A stretch of DNA of 36,004 nucleotides from UBA1206 sp041672465 (GCA_041672465.1 JBAYZO010000014.1:1-36004), one strand, 5' to 3'; shown: positions 7,880-15,652, counted from the first letter of the stretch. A program made the numbers and translations. The notes: generated from the sequence alone by a model not told the origin.

Positions 7880-8018
7880 CTTTTAAAAACATTTATTTTA
7901 ATGATAAATATTTTGGCCGTACCACTCACTTGACATCTATTGTCACTCCACTCCTTGCCTTTTCCCCGGGTAAAGCTCAAGAAAGCGCAAAAAATTATCA
8001 ATTAAAACACGGCGGGGG

Positions 8019-9662
8019 TTAGAACGGTTTGCTGCCTTTAAGAGTGGTCGCGCGGTTAAATGTTTTTGGGCTTTTTGTGTCTTTGCAGAAATAACCCAGC
8101 CTGACAAACTGAAACTTTTCGCCGGGCTCCGCGCCCGAGAGGGAAGACTCCGCCTTGCAGCCCTTTATAACCTTGACCGAACATGGGTTTATAAAGTCCG
8201 CGAAGGTTTTTCCCTCCGGTTTTTCAGCGGGGTCTTCAAGGGTAATAAGGTTTTCATACAAATTTACATCGATTTCGGTGTTTATAACAGCCGAAACCCA
8301 GTGGATTGTGCCCTTGACCTTCCTGCCGTCCGCCGGGGGATTATTGCGCGAAACAAGATCGGCTTCGCAGAAAATCTCGCTGACCTCGCCCGCTTTGCCG
8401 CGGGAAAACCCCTTGCATTTAATAATAAAAGCGCCCATAAGCCTGACCTCGCCGCCGGGCTTTAGCCGGTGGAACTTTGAGGGGGGATTAAGCGAAAAAT
8501 CCTCCCTTTCTATATAAATCTCGCGGGTAAAGGGAACCTCGCGGAAAAGCGTGTTTTCGTCGCCCGGGTTGTCGGGGAGAGGGAAGTATTCGGTTTTGTC
8601 CTCGGGGAAGTTTGTTATCACCACCTTGACGGGATCGAGAACAGCCACGCGGCGCTTTGAAGTTTTGTTAAGCTCCTCGCGCAGGCAGTGTTCGAGCAGC
8701 GCGAAGTCGACAAGGCTGTCGGCTTTGGCAACGCCGATTCGTTCGCAAAAGTCAAGAATCGCGCCGGGGGTGTAACCTTTCCGCCTTAGCCCGCAGAGGG
8801 TGGGCATGCGCGGGTCGTCCCAACCGTCCACAACCCCCGACTCGACCAAAAACCGCAAAAACCGCTTTGACATCACCGTGTTAGTCATGTTAAGCCGGGC
8901 AAACTCAATCTGCCGCGAGTGACTTTTGACGCTGCAATTGTCAAGCACCCAGTTATAAAGCGGGCGGTGGATTTCATACTCCAGCGAGCAAAGCGAATGG
9001 GTTATGCCCTCGATGGCGTCCTGTAGCGGGTGGGCGAAGTCATACATGGGGAACACGCACCATTTGGTGCCCTGACGGTGGTGCTCGACATATTTTATTC
9101 GGTAGATCACGGGGTCGCGGAGCCAGAAGTTCCCCGACGCCAAATCGATTTTCGCCCTCAGCGTGTATTTTCCCTCGGGGAACTCGCCGGATCTCATTTT
9201 CTCAAACAGTATAAGGCTTTCTTCCGGGGGGCGATCCCTAAAAGGGGAGACGGCGGGGGTTTTTATGTCCCCGCGGAGCTCGCTGAGCTCTTCCGGTGTC
9301 AGCCCGCAAACATAGGCAAGCCCTTTTTTAATGAGCTCGACGGCAAAATAGTAGGTTTCCTCAAAATAATCGCTGCCGTAATAAAAGCGGTCGCCCCAGT
9401 CAAAGCCCAGCCATTTTATATCTTCTTTTATTGAATCGACATATTCGACGTCCTCCGTCGCGGGGTTGGTGTCGTCCATTCGGAGGTTGCAAAGCCCGCC
9501 GTATTTTTTGGCGGCGCCGAAGTTTATAGCCAGCGCCTTGCAGTGGCCGATATGGAGGTATCCGTTAGGCTCGGGGGGAAACCGGGTGTGGACGGCGTCC
9601 ACTCTACCGCTTTTTAAGTCTTCCTCGATTATGTCATGGATAAAATTGCCTGTGTCTCCCAT
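8019..9662 (-). CDS. glnS: Glutaminyl-tRNA synthetase
   Basis: The 547-residue enzyme (family usually about 550) charges tRNA-Gln with glutamine in the cytoplasm. The class I signature PNGYLHIGH is at residues 32-40 and the KMSKS-equivalent VMSKR at 263-267. The catalytic core runs to about residue 330 and is followed by the two beta-barrel anticodon-binding domains typical of GlnRS. The start ATG overlaps the gltX stop as TAATG, so the two genes are translationally coupled. Many Firmicutes lack GlnRS and use GatCAB amidation, so its presence marks a lineage with the direct route. No clear terminator is seen after it. Confidence 0.97.
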   Translation of the reverse strand: MGDTGNFIHDIIEEDLKSGRVDAVHTRFPPEPNGYLHIGHCKALAINFGAAKKYGGLCNLRMDDTNPATEDVEYVDSIKEDIKWLGFDWGDRFYYGSDYFEETYYFAVELIKKGLAYVCGLTPEELSELRGDIKTPAVSPFRDRPPEESLILFEKMRSGEFPEGKYTLRAKIDLASGNFWLRDPVIYRIKYVEHHRQGTKWCVFPMYDFAHPLQDAIEGITHSLCSLEYEIHRPLYNWVLDNCSVKSHSRQIEFARLNMTNTVMSKRFLRFLVESGVVDGWDDPRMPTLCGLRRKGYTPGAILDFCERIGVAKADSLVDFALLEHCLREELNKTSKRRVAVLDPVKVVITNFPEDKTEYFPLPDNPGDENTLFREVPFTREIYIEREDFSLNPPSKFHRLKPGGEVRLMGAFIIKCKGFSRGKAGEVSEIFCEADLVSRNNPPADGRKVKGTIHWVSAVINTEIDVNLYENLITLEDPAEKPEGKTFADFINPCSVKVIKGCKAESSLSGAEPGEKFQFVRLGYFCKDTKSPKTFNRATTLKGSKPF

Positions 9663-11305
9663 TATAAAACCTCCTCGAAATTTGTTATCCTCCGCAGGGT
9701 TGCCGATTTGCCCAACAGCTTCATTATATCGTACAGGTCGGGTGAGTTCAGCCTGCCCGTGACCGCAACCCTTATAAAAGAAGAGACGTCGGCGACGCTC
9801 CCCTTAAAAAGGGAGGGGTTGTTTTTATACTCCTTGATGTCGGGCGAAAAGCCCGCTTCTTCCGAAATAACCTTGATTTTCTCAAACCATTTTTCCCTGT
9901 CGTCGTCGCTGTCATAGCTTTTGGCAAAAGCCCTTAGAACCTCTATGATATCGCTTTTGTCAAAGCCCTCTATTTTGTCCGTATAGGAAAAATACTCGTC
10001 AAAAACAAAGCCGATTTTATCCTTGACCTCGCTCCAAAGGGCGAAATCCTTTCTTGGCTTTTTGCCCCCTCTGCCGATGGCAAGAGCAAGGACAGCTTTT
10101 TGCTGTTCCCGCCTTAACACCTTGCCGAAGTCAGGGTCAAACTCGTCCGCCCAGATTAGAAGGTCGTTATAGACCTTTTCGGCGGAAAACATCGCGACTA
10201 CGTTTTTTGAAACATCGTTCAGCTTTGCCTCGTCGAATAAAGACCCCGCGGGGTTCATTTTTTTATATGAAAACTTAAAGTCCCCGGCGGCGGAGGAGGG
10301 GTTTGCATTCCGCCAATCCTCATAGTTTGAGTTTAGCACGGTGAGCACGTATTCGTAAAGGGATTCGGGCGGATAGCCTTTCTCCCGGTAAAAAGAGAGC
10401 GCGAGCTCTTTGTCCTTCCGCTTTGAGAGCTTTCTCTTTGAGGTTCCGTCCATCTTCATAAGCGGGCCGATATGGAGATATTTTGGGAGCTTAAAGCCCA
10501 GCGCATTAAAAAGCTGAATGTGAAAAGGCAGGGAGGGCAGCCATTCGTCCCCCCTCACGACATGGGTCGTCCGCATGAGGTGGTCGTCGACGGCGTGGGC
10601 GAAGTGATAGGTGGGGATCCCGTCGGACTTTAAAATCACATGGTCGATATCGTTTTCGGTGACTTCAACCCCGCCTTTTATAAGGTCGGTGAATTTGATT
10701 TTATTTTTCGAGTCGCCCTGCGACCTGAACCTTAGCACCCAGCGCGCCCCGGAAGACAGCTTTTCAGATATTTCCACGTTTGTTTTGTCGCGCCAGACCG
10801 CCCATTTGCCGTAATAGCCGATATTTTCTTTGGCCGAAATTTGCTTTTGGCGTATTTCGCCAAGCTCCTCCTCGGTGCAGAAGCAGGGGTACGCCCTGCC
10901 CTCGCGCACAAGCTGTTTGGCGAAGCAGTGGTATATTTTAACCCTTTGCCTTTGTCTGTACGGCCCGTATAAGCCAAAATCGCCGTCCGTCCCGGCGCCC
11001 TCGTCAAACTCGATTCCATAGTGGGAAAGCCCCTCTATAATAGAGCGCACGCCGCCCTTGACCTCTCTTTTGGCGTCGGTGTCCTCAATCCGCAGAAACA
11101 GCACGCCGCCCGACTGATGGCTCATTCGTTCGGAGGTCAGCCCTTGTATTATGTTCCCCAAATGCACAAAACCCGTGGGCGAGGGCGCTAACCTTGACAC
11201 CACGGCCCCCTCGGGGAGGTTCCTCGGCGGGTAAAGGTTTTCATAAAAATCGGGGGTTTCGGCAGTATCCGGGAAGAGGGCTTCGGCAAGCAAATTATTG
11301 TCCAT
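9662..11305 (-). CDS. gltX: Glutamyl-tRNA synthetase
   Basis: The 547-residue class I synthetase attaches glutamate to tRNA-Glu. It carries RLAPSPTGFVHLGN (residues 38-51), where the HIGH motif is HLGN, and KLSKR (292-296) for the KMSKS loop. The N-terminal extension LAEALFPDTAETPDFYENLYPPRNLP is typical of the longer clostridial GluRS type rather than the shorter 480-residue form. AAGGACGG precedes the ATG by about 9 bases. It is the first gene of a two-gene operon with glnS. An imperfect inverted repeat (11364-11370 with 11395-11401) lies upstream, but no convincing T-box or promoter was identified. Confidence 0.95.
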   Translation of the reverse strand: MDNNLLAEALFPDTAETPDFYENLYPPRNLPEGAVVSRLAPSPTGFVHLGNIIQGLTSERMSHQSGGVLFLRIEDTDAKREVKGGVRSIIEGLSHYGIEFDEGAGTDGDFGLYGPYRQRQRVKIYHCFAKQLVREGRAYPCFCTEEELGEIRQKQISAKENIGYYGKWAVWRDKTNVEISEKLSSGARWVLRFRSQGDSKNKIKFTDLIKGGVEVTENDIDHVILKSDGIPTYHFAHAVDDHLMRTTHVVRGDEWLPSLPFHIQLFNALGFKLPKYLHIGPLMKMDGTSKRKLSKRKDKELALSFYREKGYPPESLYEYVLTVLNSNYEDWRNANPSSAAGDFKFSYKKMNPAGSLFDEAKLNDVSKNVVAMFSAEKVYNDLLIWADEFDPDFGKVLRREQQKAVLALAIGRGGKKPRKDFALWSEVKDKIGFVFDEYFSYTDKIEGFDKSDIIEVLRAFAKSYDSDDDREKWFEKIKVISEEAGFSPDIKEYKNNPSLFKGSVADVSSFIRVAVTGRLNSPDLYDIMKLLGKSATLRRITNFEEVL

Positions 11306-11501
11306 AAAAAACCGTCCTTGACTCTTGCAGTATTTTTTATATTATATTGTAATTATAAAGAAAAACCATGCGTTGCGTTTTTAAATCGGGCTTACATGGT
11401 TAAACTGACATATTATTCTTTATTATATCACCTATTATTTGCCGGGTCAAGAATTTTTTGCCCTAAGTCGGTTTCCCGCGCGATTTGCCGCGTAAAGCCA
11501 A

Positions 11502-11526
11502 AAAAGCGCCGTTTTGTTTGGCGCGG
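11502..11526 (-). terminator. Rho-independent terminator of dinB
   Basis: In minus-strand reading GCGCC, the loop AAACAAAAC and GGCGC are followed by TTTTTTGG. It lies 17 bases after the dinB stop codon, a textbook position. Confidence 0.75.
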
Positions 11527-11540
11527 TAGGTCATATGCCA

Positions 11541-12737
11541 TCATATGCCGAGATCGTTGCCTATAAAGCTTGCTCTTTTTATAATATCCCTGCCGAAAAG
11601 GGCGCGGAGGCGGTCGGTTTCGCCGTCAAGCGAGTCAAGCCTTTTTTCCCTTTCTTCTTCTTTTGTGTAAACAAAGCAAAGCTGGCTATTGGGGTTTTTC
11701 CCGTCAGTTAAATCCCCGCAGGCGACCTGAAGGGATCTGACAGGCAGGGAAGTGTTAAAAGAGCCGAGTATAAGGGCTATCGCCGTCTCCTCCACGATTA
11801 CCGAAGACGACACGGGGGAGCTAAGCTTCTTCTGGCGGGACTTGACAAGAAAGTTAGCGTCGCGGACAGTCACGCTGACGGTACGGCACTTATACCCCCC
11901 CTCCCTCATTCTTCCCGTCACCCGGTCGGCAAGAAAGGCGACGGCTTTTCTAAAATCTTCCTCGCCTTTCAGGTCGCGGAGGAACGTCATTCCGTTGCCA
12001 TAGGATTTAGGGGGCGGCGGGGTTGTTATTACCTCGCTTTCGTCCCTGCCGTTGCAGGCGTTGTAAAGGGAACGCCCCATCTTCCCGAAAAACGACGTCA
12101 GCACCCCCTCGTCGGCCGAGGCGAGGTCGCCTATGGTGTTGATGCCGAGCATTTTAAGCTTTGGGACGGTGTGCCGCCCTATATACATCATATCCCCCAC
12201 GGGGAGCGGGAATAGGATTTGCCGGTAGGTGTCCCTGCCTATGACCGTGGTGGCGTCGGGTTTTTTATAGTCGCTCCCCAATTTGGCAAAGGTTTTGTTA
12301 AAAGAAACCCCGGCGGAAATTGTTATGCCAAGCTCTTTTTTTATCCGCTCCCTTATCTCGTCGGCAATAGTTTTTCCGCTCCCGAAAAGGTTTGTCGAAC
12401 CCGTCACGTCAAGCCAAGACTCATCGATTCCGAACGGCTCCACCATATCCGTGTAGTCAAAGTATATTTTGTTTACTTCTTTTGAGTATTCGTCGTACAA
12501 ACGCGGGTGAGGCGGGGCGATTACAAGACCGGGGCATTTCTTTTGCGCCTTACATATGGGCTCGCCCGTAATAACTCCGGATTTTTTCGCCAAATCGTTT
12601 TTTGCCAGCACAACGCCGTGCCGCTCTTCTTTGCTCCCGCACACCGCCATGGGGAGCGTTTTGTATTCCGGGTGAGCCACCGTTTCCACCGACGCGAAAA
12701 AGCTGTTGCAATCGCAGTGGAGTATCACCTTGTCCAT
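11541..12737 (-). CDS. dinB: DNA polymerase IV (Y-family translesion polymerase)
   Basis: The 398-residue product begins MDKVILHCDCNSFFASVE, with the catalytic D9, and has the second catalytic motif in DYTDMVEPFGIDESWLDVT. A helix-hairpin-helix thumb segment (LGINTIGDLASADEGVL) and a little-finger domain follow. The enzyme copies past damaged bases at low fidelity. The frame is open upstream to 12785, but that region contains the promoter and a LexA box, so the ATG at 12737, with AAGGCGGTG about 7 bases upstream, is the start. Two LexA boxes show SOS control. A terminator follows, so it is a single-gene unit. Confidence 0.95.
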   Translation of the reverse strand: MDKVILHCDCNSFFASVETVAHPEYKTLPMAVCGSKEERHGVVLAKNDLAKKSGVITGEPICKAQKKCPGLVIAPPHPRLYDEYSKEVNKIYFDYTDMVEPFGIDESWLDVTGSTNLFGSGKTIADEIRERIKKELGITISAGVSFNKTFAKLGSDYKKPDATTVIGRDTYRQILFPLPVGDMMYIGRHTVPKLKMLGINTIGDLASADEGVLTSFFGKMGRSLYNACNGRDESEVITTPPPPKSYGNGMTFLRDLKGEEDFRKAVAFLADRVTGRMREGGYKCRTVSVTVRDANFLVKSRQKKLSSPVSSSVIVEETAIALILGSFNTSLPVRSLQVACGDLTDGKNPNSQLCFVYTKEEEREKRLDSLDGETDRLRALFGRDIIKRASFIGNDLGI

Positions 12738-12754
12738 TTGAAGACACCGCCTTA

Positions 12755-12768
12755 CGAACATTTGTTTG
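12755..12768 (-). promoter_or_regulatory. LexA (SOS) box, downstream of the dinB -10
   Basis: On the minus strand CAAACAAATGTTCG is a one-mismatch fit to the Gram-positive LexA consensus CGAACRNRYGTTYG. It lies 7 bases after the dinB -10 hexamer, over the expected transcription start, where a bound repressor would block RNA polymerase. Confidence 0.8.
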
Positions 12769-12775
12769 CAAAGGC

Positions 12776-12804
12776 AGTATAACATACTCCGCGGCGGATG
12801 TCAA
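12776..12804 (-). promoter_or_regulatory. dinB promoter
   Basis: A consensus TTGACA (12804-12799) is followed by exactly 17 bases and TATACT (12781-12776). It is bracketed by two LexA boxes. This is strong unrepressed sequence, fitting a gene that is off until SOS induction. Confidence 0.85.
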
Positions 12805-12817
12805 GAACATTTGTTTG
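12804..12817 (-). promoter_or_regulatory. LexA (SOS) box, upstream and touching the dinB -35
   Basis: On the minus strand CAAACAAATGTTCT directly abuts TTGACA. It is identical to the other box over its first 13 bases. The centres of the two boxes are 49 bases apart, so two LexA dimers would flank the whole promoter. Confidence 0.75.
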
Positions 12818-12876
12818 TTTTTTAGAAATAACGGTTTAGCCCGGCGCCTTCGGGGGAGTGCTTGGGCGGTTTTCCC

Positions 12877-13341
12877 TTAGGAGTTGCGTTTGCCGACAAC
12901 AACCCCGTGGCCGCTTTTAATATCGCCGTTCACGCTGTCGCACTTCACGCTGTGGCCGGCTTTGACGCTCTGCCCCACGTTGCCGCAGGTTACGGAATGC
13001 CCGGCTTTTACGTTGCCGCCGATGTTGCCCGTGCAGGAAAGCGAATGGCCGCTCTGCGCCGAACCGTAAACATTGCCTTTGACGTTTAGCGAGTGGTCGC
13101 AGTAGACGTCCTCCGGGTCGCCGGTGAGGGTGATATTGCATTTAACATTACCGCCGAACCCGTTTTTCAGCAGTCTTCTCCCCCTGAAAACGGCTATTCT
13201 TATGGCGTTGTCGTCCTGCCACTCGATGTTTTTTGAGATAATATTGCCCGCGATGATTGTTTCAATCCGGCTTTGCGCTTCTTCGGCAGAGATAACCCCC
13301 GACTTAAATTTGTCAAGCAGCTCGGTAATCTGCTCTTTCAT
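12877..13341 (-). CDS. Unknown protein with Gly-His-Ser-x-x-Cys repeats
   Basis: The 154-residue protein has a short helical N-terminus (1-32, KEQITELLDKFKSGVISAEE) and then a repetitive region. GHS occurs at 98-100, 114-116 and 129-131, and GHG at 144-146, a 15-16 residue period. A cysteine follows each of the first three histidines by four residues (H99/C103, H115/C119, H130/C134). The glycine- and valine-rich repeats suggest a beta-solenoid of bactofilin or polymer-forming type, and the His/Cys ladder could bind metal; both are inferences. AAAGGGTGG lies 9 bases before the ATG. No signal peptide or membrane segment. I do not know its function. Confidence 0.8.
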   Translation of the reverse strand: MKEQITELLDKFKSGVISAEEAQSRIETIIAGNIISKNIEWQDDNAIRIAVFRGRRLLKNGFGGNVKCNITLTGDPEDVYCDHSLNVKGNVYGSAQSGHSLSCTGNIGGNVKAGHSVTCGNVGQSVKAGHSVKCDSVNGDIKSGHGVVVGKRNS

Positions 13342-13381
13342 TTTTATAATCCACCCTTTCTGTTAAAATTCAAATTCTTAT

Positions 13382-13651
13382 AAATTTAGAGAACCGCAAT
13401 CTTTTTGTTTGTTTCACTCATCGATTTTGTGAATTCGGAGAATTGCAACCTTTTTGTTTGTTTCGCTCATCGATTTTGTGAATTCGGAGAATTGCAATCT
13501 TTTTGTTTGTTTCGCTCATCGATTTTGTAAATTTAGAGAACCGCAATCTTTTTGTTTGTTTCACTCATCTATTTTGTGAATTCGGAGAATTGCAACCTTT
13601 TTGTTTGTTTCGCTCATCGATTTTGTAAATTTAGAGAACCGCAATCTTTTT
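13382..13651. repeat. 49-bp tandem repeat array, 5.5 copies
   Basis: Units start at 13382, 13431, 13480, 13529, 13578 and 13627 (partial). Two versions exist: A begins AAATTTAGAGAACCGCAATC and B begins GAATTCGGAGAATTGCAACC; both share the rest, CTTTTTGTTTGTTTCRCTCATCGATTTTGT with small changes. The order is A-B-B-A-B-A(partial). The units abut with no spacers. On the minus strand each B unit can encode an 18-residue peptide MSETNKKVAILRIHKIDE, and each A unit an 11-residue version, but no ribosome binding sites precede them. The array lies upstream of the GHS-repeat gene within the 568-base gap 13342-13909. Confidence 0.95.
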
Positions 13652-13656
13652 GGCGG

Positions 13657-13732
13657 TTTCGGCTTGCCGAAATTGCGGTTTCTAAACCGCAAAGACAAAA
13701 AGTTGCACATTGAAAGATGAAATCTTTCAATG
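13657..13732. other. Three adjacent perfect hairpins at the end of the 49-bp array
   Basis: TTTCGGC/GCCGAAA (13657-13672, loop TT), TTGCGGTTT/AAACCGCAA (13673-13692, loop CT) and CATTGAAAGAT/ATCTTTCAATG (13708-13732, loop GAA) are all perfect inverted repeats. The first two touch. The second repeats the GCGGTT/AACCGC word found in the A units. No clear T-tract follows in either direction, so they are not obvious terminators. The remainder to 13850 shows no gene. Confidence 0.8.
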
Positions 13733-13850
13733 ATATTATAACTTCTATATGATAAAACACAATACATTTTGGGTGGCGATATAACATTTTTGCCCTTATA
13801 ATGTAAACCGGCGGTTGCGTTTTGGGTGAAAAACCGTTTTTTTAATATAT

Positions 13851-13880
13851 ATTAAAAACCGAACTGAAAACAGTCCGGCT
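13851..13880 (-). terminator. Rho-independent terminator of trpB
   Basis: In minus-strand reading CCGGACTG and CAGTTCGG form an 8-bp stem (one G-T pair) around TTTT, followed by TTTTTAAT. It lies about 30 bases after the trpB stop codon. Confidence 0.75.
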
Positions 13881-13909
13881 TTTAAAAGGAGGTTTTTTAG
13901 TACTTTTTA

Positions 13910-15277
13910 TTACAGCTTTGGAAGTGAGTCAAACCCTTTTTTAAGGTCTTCATCGGTGGGGGCGGAGTCCTGAAGCTTGTTTTTCATATACGCCTCATAC
14001 GCTGACATATCGAAAAATCCCGTGCCGCTAAGGCCGAAAAGAATTGTTTTGGCCTGCCCGGTCTCGCGGCACTTTATCGCCTCGTTAAACGCCGCCAAAA
14101 TGGCGTGGGCGGATTCCGGCGCGGGGAGGATGGTTTCCATTTTTGCGAACTCCACCGCCGCCCTGAAAACTTCGGTCTGGTTTACCGCGACAGCCCTCAT
14201 GTACCCATCGTGGTACAGCTTTGAGAGTATAGGCGACATTCCGTGGAACCGCAGTCCGCCGGCGTGGTCGGGGGAGGGAATAAAGCCGCTTCCCAGCGTA
14301 TACATTTTGGCAAGCGGGGTTATCTTCCCGGTGTCGCAGAAGTCATAAGCGTAAACGCCCCTTGTAAACGACGGGCAGGACGCCGGCTCAACGGCGATAA
14401 TATCCGGGTTCGCCACGCCTTTTAACTTATCCCTCATAAACGGAGCGATAAGTCCGCCGAGGTTGGACCCGCCGCCCGCGCATCCGATAACGATATCGGG
14501 GTATTCATCGTACATTTTAAGCGCGGTTTCGCTCTCCAGCCCTATGACGGACTGGTGGAGCAGCACATGGTTAAGCACCGAGCCCAGCACATAGCGATAA
14601 CCCTCTTTTGATACGGCAACCTCAACCGCCTCACTTATGGCGCAGCCGAGCGAGCCGCTCGTGCCGGGGTTGGCGGCGAGTATTTTTTTGCCGATCTCTG
14701 TGGTGTCGCTGGGGGAGGCGAGGACGTTTCCGCTGAACACCTGCATGAGCGTTTTTCGGTAGGGCTTTTGCTCATAAGAGATTTTAACCATATAAACGTC
14801 AAGGTCAAGCCCGAAGTAAGAGCAGGCCTCCGACACGGCGGTCCCCCACTGACCCGCTCCCGTCTCGGTCGTTATCCCCTTTAGTCCCTGAGCCTTGGCG
14901 AAATACGCCTGAGGGATAGCGGAGTTGAGCTTGTGGCTGCCGGAAGTGTTGTTGCCCTCGAACTTGTAGTATATCTTTGCGGGGGTGCCGAGCGCTTTTT
15001 CCACGTTATACGCCCTTACCAGCGGAGAGGGGCGGTATTCGGAATAAATATGCCTTACAGGTTCGGGGATCTCGACATACTCGTTTTGGGAGTCAAGCTC
15101 CTGCCGCGTCCCCTCGTCGGTGAACACATGGGTTAATTCTTCGAAAGTGAGGGGCTTGCCCGTGCCGGGATTAAGCATGGGGGGCACGTCATCTTTCATC
15201 GCGGTGCGAAGGTTATACCAGTGTTTGGGGAGCTGCTCCTCGGTCAAATATGTGCGGTAGGGAATTTTCTTTGACAT
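13910..15277 (-). CDS. trpB: Tryptophan synthase beta chain, type 2 (TrpB2)
   Basis: The 455-residue PLP enzyme makes tryptophan from serine and indole. The PLP lysine is K116 in NNTSGSHKLNSA, the glycine-rich phosphate loop is CAGGGSNLGG, and SGTGFFD lies near the C-terminus. The N-terminal extension (RTYLTEEQLPKHWYNLRT) and length mark the TrpB2 group, which often works without the alpha subunit TrpA. No trpA or other trp gene is nearby. A tryptophan T-box leader with its own promoter controls it, and a terminator follows, so it is a lone gene induced when charged tRNA-Trp is scarce. It may serve indole salvage (inference). Confidence 0.93.
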   Translation of the reverse strand: MSKKIPYRTYLTEEQLPKHWYNLRTAMKDDVPPMLNPGTGKPLTFEELTHVFTDEGTRQELDSQNEYVEIPEPVRHIYSEYRPSPLVRAYNVEKALGTPAKIYYKFEGNNTSGSHKLNSAIPQAYFAKAQGLKGITTETGAGQWGTAVSEACSYFGLDLDVYMVKISYEQKPYRKTLMQVFSGNVLASPSDTTEIGKKILAANPGTSGSLGCAISEAVEVAVSKEGYRYVLGSVLNHVLLHQSVIGLESETALKMYDEYPDIVIGCAGGGSNLGGLIAPFMRDKLKGVANPDIIAVEPASCPSFTRGVYAYDFCDTGKITPLAKMYTLGSGFIPSPDHAGGLRFHGMSPILSKLYHDGYMRAVAVNQTEVFRAAVEFAKMETILPAPESAHAILAAFNEAIKCRETGQAKTILFGLSGTGFFDMSAYEAYMKNKLQDSAPTDEDLKKGFDSLPKL

Positions 15278-15332
15278 TTTGTTACCTTCTTTCTTAATAA
15301 AAAAATAGTGTGATGGAAAAACAGCGAAATAG

Positions 15333-15551
15333 AAAAGCCTTTATCCCTGCTTTGGGACAAAGGCCTTGATTAACCCCTGCGGTGCCACCCAAATTGGCGC
15401 CTTTACGACGCCCTCTCACGCACTATTATGCGTTACCGCTGTCACGGGCGGAACCCGTCAGTCGCTACTCGGGTAAAAACCCTTTCGTCTGCCCTCATAA
15501 GTCCATTCGGCTTGTTTTCCCGTCGCGGTTTCCACCCTCCCGCGCTCTCTA
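15333..15551 (-). promoter_or_regulatory. T-box riboswitch (tryptophan specifier) with terminator
   Basis: This leader of trpB2 starts with AGAGAG (15550-15545). The T-box core AATTTGGGTGGCACCGC lies at 15395-15379 and would pair with the acceptor end of uncharged tRNA. A terminator stem pairs GCCTTTGTCCC with GGGATAAAGGC (15364-15337) before a T-rich stretch. The likely specifier is TGG in GAATGGAC, followed by the usual purine, matching tRNA-Trp and the gene downstream. Uncharged tRNA-Trp binding would favour the antiterminator and let transcription reach trpB2. Specifier placement is by eye, not by folding. Confidence 0.88.
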
Positions 15552-15623
15552 AACAGGAATAAAGCAAGCTTACTACTCTTAATCATCGGTTTAATTAGGT
15601 TATAAAGTTGTTTGATTAGGCGT

Positions 15624-15652
15624 AGTGTAGCATAAAAAAACCGTGTTGTCAA
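15624..15652 (-). promoter_or_regulatory. Promoter of the trpB2 T-box transcript
   Basis: TTGACA (15652-15647), a 17-base spacer and TACACT (15629-15624) lie about 75 bases before the T-box AGAGAG. With the T-box it fills most of the 415-base gap 15278-15692. Confidence 0.8.

Noticed and set aside
9030..9434. 134-residue plus-strand frame opposite glnS
   Set aside because: It is antisense to the conserved catalytic core of glnS and lacks a ribosome binding site or family resemblance. The same applies to other long frames opposite gltX, dinB, the phosphoglucomutase and the ribosomal genes.
11364..11401. Terminator or T-box upstream of gltX
   Set aside because: The 7-bp arms AACCATG/CATGGTT enclose 24 bases, and no T-box core or specifier structure is visible.
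12738..12785. Longer dinB start at 12785
   Set aside because: The added stretch contains a LexA box and lies downstream of or inside the promoter -10 region, and its residues do not match polymerase IV.
13382..13651. CRISPR array
   Set aside because: The 49-bp units abut without spacers and no cas genes are near; this is a plain tandem repeat.
13561..13767. 68-residue minus-strand reading frame over the repeat array and hairpins
   Set aside because: It is made of two repeat units read in different frames plus hairpin sequence, and has no ribosome binding site.
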